A stretch of DNA of 64,000 nucleotides from Gillisia sp. Hel_I_86 (GCF_007827275.1 NZ_VISE01000001.1:2046001-2110000), one strand, 5' to 3'. Counted from the stretch's first letter, positions 41,344-51,467 are shown. Translations and numbers: made by a program. Notes: a model not told the origin generated them from the letters alone.

Positions 41344-41826
41344 ATGAAATCAATAACCATTTCTACAACAATAGAAATCTACGATTCTTTAGTTGAACTT
41401 CCAGAAGAAGTTATAAAACTCATGAACACCGCAGTTGAAGCTCGGGAAAAAGCATATGCTCCATATTCTAAATTTCATGTGGGTGCCGCCATACTGTTGG
41501 ATAATAATGAAGTCATTTCTGGAAGCAATCAGGAAAATGCTTCGTATCCAAGTGGTTTGTGTGCAGAGAGAACAGCAATATATTATGCAGGAGCAACCTA
41601 TCCTGAAGCCATTATTAAGAGAATTGCGATTTCGGCCACATCTGTGAATCATGCAGTAACTACTCCAATACCACCTTGTGGTGCATGCAGGCAGGCCATA
41701 GCAGAGTACGAGATCAAGCAAAATGAACCTATTGAAATTTATTTTATGGGAGAAAGTGGCAAGGTTGCAAAATCCAATTCCCTAAAGGATCTATTGCCTC
41801 TGGCCTTCGATAAGTCTTATCTATAA
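41344..41826 (+). CDS. cdd: Cytidine deaminase
   Basis: 160 residues: AREKAYAPYSKFHVGAAILL, the zinc motif CAERTAIYYAG (His replaced by Cys as in homotetrameric enzymes; Glu is the proton shuttle) and PPCGACRQAIAEY. Deaminates cytidine and deoxycytidine for pyrimidine salvage. It follows porV and precedes pdhA, a conserved flavobacterial order. Confidence 0.93.
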   Translation: MKSITISTTIEIYDSLVELPEEVIKLMNTAVEAREKAYAPYSKFHVGAAILLDNNEVISGSNQENASYPSGLCAERTAIYYAGATYPEAIIKRIAISATSVNHAVTTPIPPCGACRQAIAEYEIKQNEPIEIYFMGESGKVAKSNSLKDLLPLAFDKSYL

Positions 41827-41932
41827 CGTTTTCGTTATTTTAAATAATAAAACTGTTTTTCATTCTTATTGAAAATAGTATTTTTGTTATCCGCTTGGCA
41901 AAATCCAGTGTCCGGTCTAAATATATTTGTAA

Positions 41933-42934
41933 ATGAAGAAAATTACCAAAGCCACTTATTTGAAGTGGTACGAGGATATGCTTTTTTGGAGAAAGTTTGA
42001 GGATAAATTAGCTCAGGTATATATTCAACAAAAAGTAAGGGGTTTTTTGCACCTATATAATGGGCAAGAAGCAATTCTGGCCGGAGCATTGCATGCAATG
42101 GATCTTACAAAAGATAAGATGATCACTGCCTATAGAAATCATGTGCAGCCAATTGGTATGGGTGTGGATCCTAAAAGGGTAATGGCAGAATTGTATGGTA
42201 AGAAAACCGGGACTTCTCAAGGCCTTGGGGGCTCTATGCATATCTTTTCCAAAGAACATCGTTTTTATGGGGGCCACGGAATTGTAGGTGGACAAATACC
42301 TTTGGGTGCTGGACTCGCATTTGCCGATAAGTACTTTAAAAGGGATGCGGTCACCTTAACCTTTATGGGAGATGGTGCTATGCGTCAGGGTTCGCTTCAT
42401 GAAACCTTAACAATGGCGGTAAATTGGAATCTTCCTGTAGTTTTTTGTGTGGAAAATAATGGCTATGCTATGGGAACTTCTGTGGCCAGAACTTCAAAAA
42501 GCACAGAAATCTGGAAAATGGGCTTAGGGTACGAAATGCCATGTGGTCCTGTAGATGCAATGAATCCTATAAAGGTGGCAGAAGCCTTGGATGAAGCTAT
42601 TAAAAGGGCACGAACTGGAAAAGGACCTACTTTCTTAGAGTTAAAAACCTATAGATATAGAGGGCATTCTATGAGTGATGCTCAAAAATATAGAACTAAA
42701 GATGAGGTTGCCGAATATCAAAAAGTAGACCCTATAACCCAGGTGTTGGATATTATTAAAGACAAAAAGTACGCAACAGATAAAGAGATCAAGGAGATAG
42801 ATAAACGTGTCAAGGAAATGGTTCTGGAATGTGAAAAATTCGCAGAAGAATCAGAGTATCCAGATGCAAGCTTGATGTACGATGCTGTTTACGAACAAGA
42901 AGACTATCCGTTTTTATCACATAAAGTAGAGTAA
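41933..42934 (+). CDS. pdhA: Pyruvate dehydrogenase E1 component, alpha subunit
   Basis: 333 residues: YNGQEAILAGALHAM, GKGTSQGLGGSMHIF-type GTSQGLGGSMHIFS, GGHGIVGGQIPLGAGLAFA, FMGDGAMRQGSLHETLTMA (ThDP/Mg motif GDG...N) and YRYRGHSMSD. The E1 beta subunit is not in the window. A TATATTTG -7-like element ends only three bases before the ATG, so the transcript may be leaderless or the true promoter elsewhere. Confidence 0.93.
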   Translation: MKKITKATYLKWYEDMLFWRKFEDKLAQVYIQQKVRGFLHLYNGQEAILAGALHAMDLTKDKMITAYRNHVQPIGMGVDPKRVMAELYGKKTGTSQGLGGSMHIFSKEHRFYGGHGIVGGQIPLGAGLAFADKYFKRDAVTLTFMGDGAMRQGSLHETLTMAVNWNLPVVFCVENNGYAMGTSVARTSKSTEIWKMGLGYEMPCGPVDAMNPIKVAEALDEAIKRARTGKGPTFLELKTYRYRGHSMSDAQKYRTKDEVAEYQKVDPITQVLDIIKDKKYATDKEIKEIDKRVKEMVLECEKFAEESEYPDASLMYDAVYEQEDYPFLSHKVE

Positions 42935-42937
42935 ATT

Positions 42938-44626
42938 ATGGCCGAAGTAATAAATATGCCACGTCTTAGTGACACCATGGAAGAAGGGGTGGTTGCTAAA
43001 TGGTTGAAAAAAGTTGGGGATAAAGTAGAAGAAGGCGATATTTTAGCTGAAATCGAAACCGATAAAGCTACGATGGAATTTGAATCCTTTTATGAAGGAA
43101 CATTGCTTCATATAGGAATTGAAGAAGGGGAAACCGCTCCGGTAGATGATTTACTTGCCATAATTGGTGAAAAAGGGGAGGATATTTCTAAATTAATAAA
43201 AGGAGATAGTAAATCTTCAAAAAAAGAGGAAAACAAAACGGAGTCCGAGGATACTTCCAAGGACGCTCCTGTAAAAGATTCTAAAGATAAAGAAGAGGAA
43301 GAATCACAAGAGGAAGATTCAGAAAAAACCGAGGCTTCTGAAATTCCTGAAGGAGTAGAGATAATTAATATGCCTAGGCTTAGTGATACCATGGAAGAAG
43401 GTACCGTAGCAACTTGGCTTAAGAAGGAAGGGGACACCGTAGAGGAAGGAGATATTTTAGCTGAAATCGAGACCGATAAGGCTACAATGGAATTTGAGTC
43501 TTTTTATGAAGGAACCTTGCTTAAAATTGGGGTTCAAGAAGGGGAAACCGTAAAAGTTGATACCTTGTTAGCTATTATTGGTCCCAAAGGAACAGATGTT
43601 TCAGGTATTGGATCTGGAAAAGCTGAGCCAAAATCTTCAGGTAAAAAAGAGGAAGCTCCATCTAAAGAAGATGATTCATCTAATGAAGCTTCAGAAGAAA
43701 AACCTAACGTGAATACTACCGAAGCTAAAGATGGAGGCAGAATATTCGCTTCGCCGTTGGCAAAGAAAATAGCCGAAGATAAAGGGATAAATCTTGCCGA
43801 TGTTAAGGGTTCTGGAGAAAATGGTAGAATTGTAAAGAAAGACGTGGAAACTTTCAAACCTTCAGCTCAACCCACAACAGCTAGATCGGAAAGCCCTGTT
43901 TCTTCTTCAGAAAAACCTGTGCAAACATACGTTCCTGCGGGCGAAGAATCTTATGAGGAGATCAAGAATTCCCAAATGCGCAAAACCATTGCAAAACGTT
44001 TGGGGGAATCTAAATTTACCGCGCCACATTATTATTTAACGATCGAGGTGAATATGGAATTTGCAATGATTTCCAGAAAACAGATCAATGAGATTCCAGA
44101 TGTGAAGGTTTCTTTTAACGATATGGTGATCAAGGCTTCGGCAATGGCACTAAGAAAACATCCAAGGGTGAATTCTCAATGGACCGGAGATAGCACAAAA
44201 ATAGCAAAGCATATCCATATGGGGGTTGCGGTGGCTGTGGAAGATGGATTGGTGGTGCCCGTTGTGAAATTTGCCGATCAATTGTCGATGACCCAAATTG
44301 GAGCGCAAGTTAAAGATCTTGCAGGAAAGGCCCGAAATAAAAAGTTGCAACCATCAGAAATGGAAGGAAGTACTTTTACGGTTTCCAACCTTGGGATGTT
44401 TGGGATTACCGAATTTACCAGTATCATCAATCAGCCAAATTCCGCGATCCTCTCTGTAGGGACAATTGTAGAAAAGCCGGTGGTGAAAAATGGACAAATT
44501 GTAGTAGGAAACACCATGAAAGTTACTTTGGCATGTGATCATAGAACTGTAGATGGGGCTACCGGAGCAGCTTTCTTGCAAACTTTAAAAATATATTTGG
44601 AGAACCCGGTAACCATGTTGGCATAA
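42938..44626 (+). CDS. pdhC: Pyruvate dehydrogenase E2, dihydrolipoyl acetyltransferase
   Basis: 562 residues, three bases after pdhA. Two lipoyl domains (about 2-78 and 145-222), each with ETDKATMEFES carrying the lipoyl Lys, separated by Lys/Glu/Ser-rich linkers; a peripheral-subunit-binding domain (about 265-305, ASPLAKKIAEDKGINL); and the acyltransferase domain ending in LACDHRTVDGATGA, with catalytic His and Asp. Confidence 0.95.
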   Translation: MAEVINMPRLSDTMEEGVVAKWLKKVGDKVEEGDILAEIETDKATMEFESFYEGTLLHIGIEEGETAPVDDLLAIIGEKGEDISKLIKGDSKSSKKEENKTESEDTSKDAPVKDSKDKEEEESQEEDSEKTEASEIPEGVEIINMPRLSDTMEEGTVATWLKKEGDTVEEGDILAEIETDKATMEFESFYEGTLLKIGVQEGETVKVDTLLAIIGPKGTDVSGIGSGKAEPKSSGKKEEAPSKEDDSSNEASEEKPNVNTTEAKDGGRIFASPLAKKIAEDKGINLADVKGSGENGRIVKKDVETFKPSAQPTTARSESPVSSSEKPVQTYVPAGEESYEEIKNSQMRKTIAKRLGESKFTAPHYYLTIEVNMEFAMISRKQINEIPDVKVSFNDMVIKASAMALRKHPRVNSQWTGDSTKIAKHIHMGVAVAVEDGLVVPVVKFADQLSMTQIGAQVKDLAGKARNKKLQPSEMEGSTFTVSNLGMFGITEFTSIINQPNSAILSVGTIVEKPVVKNGQIVVGNTMKVTLACDHRTVDGATGAAFLQTLKIYLENPVTMLA

Positions 44627-44658
44627 TCCAAAAGCCTTTAGGGAATATACTATTTGAA

Positions 44659-44684
44659 AATCCCGCGCTATTGCGGGATTTTTT
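44659..44684 (+). terminator. Rho-independent terminator of pdhC
   Basis: AATCCCGC (44659-44666) and GCGGGATT (44673-44680) form a perfect 8-bp stem with a 6-nt loop followed by TTTTT, 32 bp past the pdhC stop. Confidence 0.85.
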
Positions 44685-44697
44685 TATCTTTATAGTT

Positions 44698-45696
44698 ATG
44701 ATAAAAACATTTTTAAGAACAGCCGGCTTTGGGCTGTTGTTTGTATTTTTCGCGTGTAACCTTACACAAAATTCTACAGAAGAGAAGCAAATAATAATCC
44801 CACCGACAAAGAAAATTGAAATCGCCAAGGCGACTTTAAACGAGTCATCTGTAAAAGAGGGATTGGATTTTCTAGCATCAAATGATTTAATGGGACGAAA
44901 TACAGGTTCAAAGGGAATTGAGAAAGCAGCAGTGTATATTGAGGGTATTCTCGAGAGAAATAATATTAAGCCATATTTTGCCACATATCGGGATTCCTTC
45001 ACAGTAAAGGATGCAACAGGTTATAATATTGTTGGTTTGGCTGAAGGAACAGATCCTGTATTGAAAAATGAGTTTTTAATAATAAGCGCCCATTACGACC
45101 ATATAGGCTTAATTTCTCCAATTGCAAACGATTCTATTGCAAATGGTGCGAACGATAATGCTGCAGGTTCTGTGGCTGTTTTGGAATTGGCAAAATATTT
45201 TGGCGCTGCACCAAAAAACAAAAGAAGTATTCTCTTTGTTTTTCTTTCTGCTGAAGAAAAGGGGCTTTTTGGATCCAAGCATTTGGCCAAAAGGTTGAAG
45301 GATGAAAACTTGGATCTCTATGTGAACTTTAATATTGAAATGATTGGAGTTCCTATGGTAGGAAAGGATCATAAGGCTTATTTGACCGGGTATGAAGAAT
45401 CCAATCTTGCAGATAAATTCAATGAATATTCCAATGAAAAGGTATTGGGGTTTCTTCCGAAGGCAAAGGAATTTGATCTTTTTAGAAGGAGCGACAATTA
45501 TTCTTTCTATAAAGAATTCAATGTGCCAGCACAAACCATTAGCACCTTTGATTTTACAAATTATAATTATTACCATCAAGTTCAGGATGAAGCCGATAAG
45601 CTGGATATTCCTTTTATGATAGATCTTATAGAAGCTATAATTCCTGGAATTTATACCATGGCAAATACTCCAACCAAAGAAATAAAACTCAATTAA
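44698..45696 (+). CDS. M28-family zinc aminopeptidase lipoprotein
   Basis: 332 residues from ATG 44698 (MIKTFLRTAGFGLLFVFFAC), a lipoprotein signal; the longer ORF begins inside the pdhC terminator. M28 zinc ligands: AHYDHIG (His, Asp), GANDNAAGSVAVLEL (Asp), SAEEKGLFGSKH (catalytic Glu and zinc Glu), FNIEMIG and STFDFTNYNYYHQVQD (last His). An exported exopeptidase, probably cell-surface nutrition. Confidence 0.88.
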   Translation: MIKTFLRTAGFGLLFVFFACNLTQNSTEEKQIIIPPTKKIEIAKATLNESSVKEGLDFLASNDLMGRNTGSKGIEKAAVYIEGILERNNIKPYFATYRDSFTVKDATGYNIVGLAEGTDPVLKNEFLIISAHYDHIGLISPIANDSIANGANDNAAGSVAVLELAKYFGAAPKNKRSILFVFLSAEEKGLFGSKHLAKRLKDENLDLYVNFNIEMIGVPMVGKDHKAYLTGYEESNLADKFNEYSNEKVLGFLPKAKEFDLFRRSDNYSFYKEFNVPAQTISTFDFTNYNYYHQVQDEADKLDIPFMIDLIEAIIPGIYTMANTPTKEIKLN

Positions 45697-45698
45697 GA

Positions 45699-46379
45699 AT
45701 GAAGCATGTAGTAATAACAGGTACCAGCAGGGGAATTGGTTTTGAAATGGTCAAACTTTTTTCTGAAGCTGGGCATCGTGTAATGGCGCTTTCAAGAAAA
45801 CCGGAATCGCTTCAGGCTTTAAAGTTGAAGAATGTACAGGTGATTGCCTGCGACATTACCAAGGAAGAAGAACTTCAAAAAATAGCGGCTCATATTGAAA
45901 AGACTTGGAAAAAAGTAGATGTTTTAATCAATAACGCAGGAGCAATTTTAAATAAATCTTTTGCTGAAGCCTCTTTGGATGAGTTTAAAGCCATTTATAA
46001 CACGAATGTTTTTGGCGTGGCAGGACTTATTCAAAAACTACTTCCTTTTATGGATTCCACCTCTCATGTAGTTAACATCAGCAGTATGGGCGCTGTGCAA
46101 GGCAGTATGAAATTTCCGGGTCTTTCGGCATATAGTTCGAGCAAGGGAGCATTAATAACCTTGACAGAAATGTTGGCAGAAGAATATAAAGAGAATGGAC
46201 CCTCCTTTAATGTATTGGCTTTAGGTGCCGTGCAAACCGAAATGTTGGCGGAAGCTTTTCCAGGATACAAAGCACCGGTTTCTGCTCAAGGGATGGCGGA
46301 GTATATTTTGGATTTCAGCCTTAATGGTCAAAAATATTATAACGGTAAACTGTTACAGGTTTCCAATAGTACCCCTTAA
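45699..46379 (+). CDS. Short-chain dehydrogenase/reductase
   Basis: 226 residues: ITGTSRGIGFEMVKLF (nucleotide motif), INNAGAILNKS, INISSMGAV-type VVNISSMGAVQGS (Ser), YSSSKGAL (Tyr-x-x-x-Lys). A complete SDR of unknown substrate, two bases past the peptidase stop. Confidence 0.88.
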   Translation: MKHVVITGTSRGIGFEMVKLFSEAGHRVMALSRKPESLQALKLKNVQVIACDITKEEELQKIAAHIEKTWKKVDVLINNAGAILNKSFAEASLDEFKAIYNTNVFGVAGLIQKLLPFMDSTSHVVNISSMGAVQGSMKFPGLSAYSSSKGALITLTEMLAEEYKENGPSFNVLALGAVQTEMLAEAFPGYKAPVSAQGMAEYILDFSLNGQKYYNGKLLQVSNSTP

Positions 46380-46389
46380 AAAGGAAGAA

Positions 46390-46989
46390 ATGAGCGATGT
46401 TCTTGAAAAATATTTGCCAAGTCACGCAGTATCTCCTATTTTCAACCTTATAGAAGAACATAACATTCATCTTAAAATTGTTAATGAAAGGGTTACGAGG
46501 CATGGGGATTATAGAAGGAAGCCAAATGGAGGTCATCAAATAACAATCAATGCGAATCTAAATAGGTTCAGGTTTTTGATAACCTTGGTGCATGAAATTG
46601 CCCATCTGTTAGCGTTCGAAAGATTTGGAAGTGCAATAAAACCACACGGGAGGGAATGGAAATTCACTTTTCAGCAAATGATGTTGCCATTCATAAGACC
46701 TGAGATATTTCCCATACAATTATTACCTTTAATTGCTAAACATTTCAAAAACCCTAAAGCGAGCAGCGATACCGATGCGCAATTATCTGTAGCCCTTAAA
46801 AGTTTTGATCCCGAAAATGATAAAAATTATATTTTCGAACTTCCCCTAGGTGGTGTCTTCAGAATTTATAATGGTAAGGTTTTTAAGAAAGGCGCAAAGA
46901 GAAGGAAGCGGTATGAGTGTGTAGAGATGGATACGGGCAAGATTTATTTATTTCAACCTAATGCCGAAGTAGAGTTAATAGCAGTTTAG
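46390..46989 (+). CDS. SprT-like zinc metalloprotease domain protein
   Basis: 199 residues from ATG 46390, ten bases after the SDR gene (an upstream in-frame start lies inside the SDR gene and is rejected). The zinc motif HEIAHLLAFER and later HGREWKFTFQQMM are typical of SprT-like proteins. The C-terminal part (GKVFKKGAKRRKRYECVEMDTGKIYLF) resembles the zinc-ribbon region without its cysteines. The role is unknown. Confidence 0.8.
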   Translation: MSDVLEKYLPSHAVSPIFNLIEEHNIHLKIVNERVTRHGDYRRKPNGGHQITINANLNRFRFLITLVHEIAHLLAFERFGSAIKPHGREWKFTFQQMMLPFIRPEIFPIQLLPLIAKHFKNPKASSDTDAQLSVALKSFDPENDKNYIFELPLGGVFRIYNGKVFKKGAKRRKRYECVEMDTGKIYLFQPNAEVELIAV

Positions 46990-47008
46990 GTTTTAAACAA
47001 AAGAAAGA

Positions 47009-48097
47009 ATGACAAGTTACAATCAAGATTATTATGCAGTAATTATGGCTGGTGGGGTAGGTTCCAGGTTCTGGCCTTTAAGTACGGCCAAATACCCAAA
47101 ACAGTTTCACGATATGTTGGGCATTGGGGAAACTTTATTGCAAAGCACTTATAACAGGCTTACCAATGTAGTACCTCGGGAGAATATCCTTGTTCTTAGT
47201 AATGAAGCTTACAACGAAATAATAAAGGAGCAACTTCCCAAAATTACCCAGGAACAAATTATTTTGGAGCCGGCAATGCGAAATACGGCACCCTGTATCT
47301 TGTTGGCGGCAATGAAGATCAAGAAAAAAAATCCAAATGCTGTAATGATCGTAGCACCTAGTGATCATTTTATCAATGATGAAGATGCCTTTGCTGTAGA
47401 TATCAATTTAGCTTTTGAAGCTGCCATTAAGGAAGATATTCTAGTAACACTGGGAATAAAGCCCACTTTTCCCAATACTGGTTACGGTTATATAAAATAT
47501 GGCAAAGAAGAAGGGAAAGACCTTCAGAAGGTGGAAGTATTTACTGAAAAACCTACATTAAGAAATGCTAAAAAGTATTTGAAAGAAGGAAACTACGTTT
47601 GGAATGCCGGAATTTTTATTTGGAAAGCGTCCTTTATTACAGATTCTTTCAAAACCTTTTTACCGGAAATGTTCAATCTATTCAATGATGGAAAAAAAAT
47701 TCTAAACACTTCTAAAGAAGAAATATTTGTTAAGGACACTTATCCAGAAGCACAAAATATTTCTATAGATTATGCAATCATGGAAAAGTCAGATTCGGTT
47801 TATGTAATTCGGGCTTCGTTTAAATGGAGCGATCTGGGGACTTGGGGTTCATTGCATGAGGAATTAGCTAAAGATGCTGAAGATAATGCGGTGGTAAATG
47901 CACGATTATTACCTCAAGATGCAACCGGAAATATGATCTATACACATAACTCCAAAGTGGTGGTTCTAGATGGGTTGAAGGATTATATTATAGTTGATGA
48001 TAAAGATGTTTTACTGATTGTTCCTAAGGATAAAGAACAAGATATTAAAGAGATTAGGAATAAGGTAATGGAAAAATTTGATGAGCGTTTAGGATAG
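47009..48097 (+). CDS. manC: Mannose-1-phosphate guanylyltransferase
   Basis: 362 residues: VIMAGGVGSRFWPLSTAKYPKQFHDMLG (nucleotide-binding signature), VAPSDHFI, NTGYGYIKYG, FTEKPTLRNAKKYL, YVWNAGIFIWKA and SIDYAIMEKSD. It makes GDP-mannose for surface polysaccharide. No C-terminal isomerase (cupin) domain, so monofunctional. Confidence 0.93.
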   Translation: MTSYNQDYYAVIMAGGVGSRFWPLSTAKYPKQFHDMLGIGETLLQSTYNRLTNVVPRENILVLSNEAYNEIIKEQLPKITQEQIILEPAMRNTAPCILLAAMKIKKKNPNAVMIVAPSDHFINDEDAFAVDINLAFEAAIKEDILVTLGIKPTFPNTGYGYIKYGKEEGKDLQKVEVFTEKPTLRNAKKYLKEGNYVWNAGIFIWKASFITDSFKTFLPEMFNLFNDGKKILNTSKEEIFVKDTYPEAQNISIDYAIMEKSDSVYVIRASFKWSDLGTWGSLHEELAKDAEDNAVVNARLLPQDATGNMIYTHNSKVVVLDGLKDYIIVDDKDVLLIVPKDKEQDIKEIRNKVMEKFDERLG

Positions 48098-48189
48098 CAA
48101 TAGTCAATAAAAGTAGGTTAACGGCAAGTCTCCGAATAAAAATTTTTTAGATTGAAATTGGATAAGCTTGTAGGTAAGGTAAAATTTAA

Positions 48190-48954
48190 TCAATGCCCTT
48201 TTAATTGTGCATCCCTTACCTTTTTAAACAGATTGGAAGAGTATACGAAGTCGGTCACTGTCTTATCATCTGTTTGAAAAATCTGGGATTTGTCGCCTTT
48301 CCAAGCGAGAACACCATCTTTTAAAAATGCGATATTTTCCCCTATTTCCAGCACCGAGTTCATGTCGTGTGTGATAATTACCGTAGTTATGTCATTTTCT
48401 CGGGTTAATTCCTGAATAAGATTATCTATTACGGTTGCAGTGGTTGGATCCAACCCGGAGTTGGGTTCATCGCAAAACAAGTATTTTGGTTTGTTCACAA
48501 TGGCACGTGCAATTGCTACTCGTTTTTGCATTCCCCCGCTAATTTCTGCAGGATATTTATTCGCGCTACCCTCCAAATTAACACGCTCCAAGACTTCAGC
48601 TACTCTGGATTTTAATTTTCGTTTACGCTGATTAGTGAACATTCGCAGCGGAAACATTACATTTTCTTCCACCGTCATAGAATCAAATAAGGCACCTCCC
48701 TGAAACAACATTCCTACCTCTTTCCGCAGCTCTCTTTGTTCTTCCTCTGTAAAAGTGGAGTATGCTTTTCCATCATATTCTATAGTTCCTTCTTCGGGCT
48801 TAAATAGGCCCAGCATACTTTTTAAAAGTACGCTTTTCCCAGATCCTGATTGGCCAATTATTAAATTGGTTTTTCCTGTTTCAAAAACAAAATTGATCCC
48901 TTTCAGAATTTCTTCGCCATCAAAACCTTTATGAAGATTCTTTACTTCGATCAT
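48190..48954 (-). CDS. ABC transporter ATP-binding protein (MlaF-like)
   Basis: 254 residues: IIGQSGSGKSVLLKSMLGL (Walker A), ISGGMQKRVAIARAI (signature), YLFCDEPNSGLDP (Walker B) and VIITHDM (H-loop). It shares a one-base overlap with the MlaE-like permease. The pair belongs to the phospholipid-transport (Mla/MCE) type; the MCE substrate-binding protein is not in the window. Confidence 0.9.
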   Translation of the reverse strand: MIEVKNLHKGFDGEEILKGINFVFETGKTNLIIGQSGSGKSVLLKSMLGLFKPEEGTIEYDGKAYSTFTEEEQRELRKEVGMLFQGGALFDSMTVEENVMFPLRMFTNQRKRKLKSRVAEVLERVNLEGSANKYPAEISGGMQKRVAIARAIVNKPKYLFCDEPNSGLDPTTATVIDNLIQELTRENDITTVIITHDMNSVLEIGENIAFLKDGVLAWKGDKSQIFQTDDKTVTDFVYSSNLFKKVRDAQLKGH

Positions 48955-49694
48955 TAACTAAGCAATAATTGGGTTACTAAATAATTTGTAATAATTATAA
49001 TAACGCTGGTCCACACAAAAGAGGTGGTGCTTGCATGTCCCACTTCCAATGCGCCGCCTTTCATATAATAGCCATGGTATGCGGGTACTGTTGCTAATAT
49101 CATTGCAAAAATAAAAGTTTTAATAAATGCATAGACTACCTGAAATCCCTCAAAATCATCTTGTAATCCTGTTAGAAAAAGATCTGCACCAACAAAACCC
49201 CCTAGAACTGCGGCGGCATAGGCCCCCATAATCCCTAAGAACATAGCAATAGCGATCACAAAAGGGTATGTAAGCATAGCTATTATTTTCGGGAAAATCA
49301 AATAGTTCAAGGAATTTATCCCCATTACTTCCAAAGCATCAATTTGTTCGGTTACACGCATGGATCCAATACTCGAAGTTATAAATGAACCCACTTTGCC
49401 TGCCATGATAATAGAGATAAAGGTAGGTGCAAATTCGAGAATTATGGATTGCCTTGCGGCAAATGCTATTAAAGTCTTTGGAATCAAAGGGTTGTTTAGG
49501 TTTAGGGCAGTTTGTATTGCCACAACCCCACCAATAAAAAAGGAGATAAAAGAAACTATCCCCAAGGAACCAATAATAAGCTCATTTATCTCTTTGAATA
49601 TTAATTCTCTTAAAACAGAGCGTTTGGTCATTCTGCCAAACACGCCTTTAATCATTAAAAAATATTCACCAATAGAATGGATGTAGCTCATCAA
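48954..49694 (-). CDS. MlaE-family ABC permease
   Basis: 246 residues with about five membrane segments: SLGIVSFISFFIGGVVAIQ, PTFISIIMAGKVGSFITSSIGSMRVTEQIDALEVMG (the MlaE hallmark), IGIMGAYAAAVLGG and AFIKTFIFAMILATV. Partner of the ATPase downstream. Confidence 0.92.
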   Translation of the reverse strand: MMSYIHSIGEYFLMIKGVFGRMTKRSVLRELIFKEINELIIGSLGIVSFISFFIGGVVAIQTALNLNNPLIPKTLIAFAARQSIILEFAPTFISIIMAGKVGSFITSSIGSMRVTEQIDALEVMGINSLNYLIFPKIIAMLTYPFVIAIAMFLGIMGAYAAAVLGGFVGADLFLTGLQDDFEGFQVVYAFIKTFIFAMILATVPAYHGYYMKGGALEVGHASTTSFVWTSVIIIITNYLVTQLLLS

Positions 49695-49812
49695 GGAATT
49701 TTTGTAAAGCTAAAATACTAAAATTTAGCAGGAAACTATTTAACGAAGAATTAAAGTTTAAACTCCAATTCTTTAGTAATTTTGAGATACTTATTAATCG
49801 TTTATCCATTTT

Positions 49813-51465
49813 ATGAAATATTACATCACGATTCTTTTTATCACAACGCTTTCTTTTACTTCCCTAGCTCAAGGCAAACCAGATAATTCTATTAATCCAG
49901 ATAAGCCGAAATTGGTGGTTGGGGTTGTTGTGGACCAAATGAGGTATGATTATTTGACCAGATTTTGGAATAAATATGAAAATGATGGGTTTAAGAGATT
50001 AATTGCAGAAGGTTTCAACTTTAAGAACAATCATTTTAATTACATTCCAACCTATACCGCTCCAGGACATGCCTCGGTATTTACGGGAACTACTCCGCAA
50101 AATCATGGAATTATCAGCAATAGCTGGTACAACAAGTTCGAGCAGCAATATATTTATTGTGTAACAGATGTAAATGTACAGCCTCTTGGCACGTTGGCTT
50201 CCGCAGGAAAAATGTCTCCACACAGAATGCTCACTACCACAATTGCAGACGAAAACAGATTGTTTACTCAAATGAGGGGAAAAACAATTGGGATTGCCTT
50301 AAAAGATAGGGGTGCAATATTGCCTGCTGGCCATACAGCCAATGCAGCGTATTGGTTTCATGGCCAAGAAGAGGGCAAATGGATAAGCAGTACTTTTTAT
50401 ATGGAAGAAATGCCAAAATGGGTTCAGGATTTCAATATTTCGGGCGCAGCGCTCTCTTATATGAAGCCTTGGGATGCCCTTAAGGATTTGGATTCCTATT
50501 TAGAAAGCGGCATAGATGAAAATCTTTTTGAAACTGGTTATAGCGGTAAGAAAACTGCCACTTTTCCTTATGATCTAGAAAAGTTGGAAAAAGAAAATGG
50601 AAATTATGATCTCTTAAAAGTGACTCCTTATGGAAATTCATTGACCACAGATTTTGCTATTGCTGCCATAAAAGGTGAGGCGTTAGGGAAAGATGAATTC
50701 ACGGATTTTCTAACCGTAAGTTTTTCCAGCACCGATTATATAGGACATAATTTTGGGGTGAATTCTAAAGAGATCGAAGATGCGTATTTACGATTGGATC
50801 TCGATATAGCTAGACTACTTGCAAATTTAGATGAAGAGGTAGGAAATGGAAATTACGCCTTTTTTCTAACCGCAGATCATGGGGGGGGAGATGTTCCAAC
50901 CTATTTAACCTCTGTTAAAATCCCTTCTGGATATTTTGATGATGTTGAATTCGATACAAAATTGAAGGAATTTATTTTTCAAAAATATAAGAAGGAAAAT
51001 CTGATTGAATCTATTTCCAATTATCAGGTATTTTTTAATTATAGGAATTTGGCAGATGCTGAAATAGATCGAAAGTCCTTTGAACAAAATATTGCCCATT
51101 TTATTTTACAATACCCAAAAGTGAGTAGGGTATTTACTAGAAATCAACTAGAAAGCGGTAATTATACTGAAGGCATTTCTGGTTTGATTCAAAATGGTTT
51201 TAACCAGAAAAGAAGTGGGGATGTGGTCTTTGTGCTGGATCCGGCCGTGATCTCGTATACTACAACTACAGGTTCTACCCATGGAAGCGGGTTTTCCTAT
51301 GACACACATGCCCCTTTAATTTTCTTCGGAAAGGGTATTAAGCAGGGAAGTACGGCAATAAGATCTGAGATAGTGGATATTGCACCAACGATCTCCGTGC
51401 TCTTGGGAATTGCATTTCCAAATGCAGCTACTGGCACGCCTTTAATACAGGTATTGGAGAAATAA
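49813..51465 (+). CDS. PafA-like alkaline phosphatase
   Basis: 550 residues with a signal peptide to SLAQG. Metal and nucleophile motifs of the flavobacterial PafA branch: VVVDQMRYDYL (first Asp), PTYTAPGHASVFTG (Thr nucleophile), STDYIGHNFG (Asp, His), TADHGGGDVPTY (Asp, His) and GSTHGSGFSYDTHAPLIFFG (final His). A periplasmic or surface phosphomonoesterase. Confidence 0.88.
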   Translation: MKYYITILFITTLSFTSLAQGKPDNSINPDKPKLVVGVVVDQMRYDYLTRFWNKYENDGFKRLIAEGFNFKNNHFNYIPTYTAPGHASVFTGTTPQNHGIISNSWYNKFEQQYIYCVTDVNVQPLGTLASAGKMSPHRMLTTTIADENRLFTQMRGKTIGIALKDRGAILPAGHTANAAYWFHGQEEGKWISSTFYMEEMPKWVQDFNISGAALSYMKPWDALKDLDSYLESGIDENLFETGYSGKKTATFPYDLEKLEKENGNYDLLKVTPYGNSLTTDFAIAAIKGEALGKDEFTDFLTVSFSSTDYIGHNFGVNSKEIEDAYLRLDLDIARLLANLDEEVGNGNYAFFLTADHGGGDVPTYLTSVKIPSGYFDDVEFDTKLKEFIFQKYKKENLIESISNYQVFFNYRNLADAEIDRKSFEQNIAHFILQYPKVSRVFTRNQLESGNYTEGISGLIQNGFNQKRSGDVVFVLDPAVISYTTTTGSTHGSGFSYDTHAPLIFFGKGIKQGSTAIRSEIVDIAPTISVLLGIAFPNAATGTPLIQVLEK

Positions 51466-51467
51466 AT

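Noticed and set aside
43108-43857. Minus-strand ORFs over pdhC (Ser/Leu-rich)
   Set aside because: Antisense to the Glu/Lys/Ser-rich linkers of E2, which force open antisense frames.
46225-46389. N-terminal extension of the SprT-like gene
   Set aside because: It lies inside the SDR gene in another frame; the ATG at 46390 gives the family-like start.
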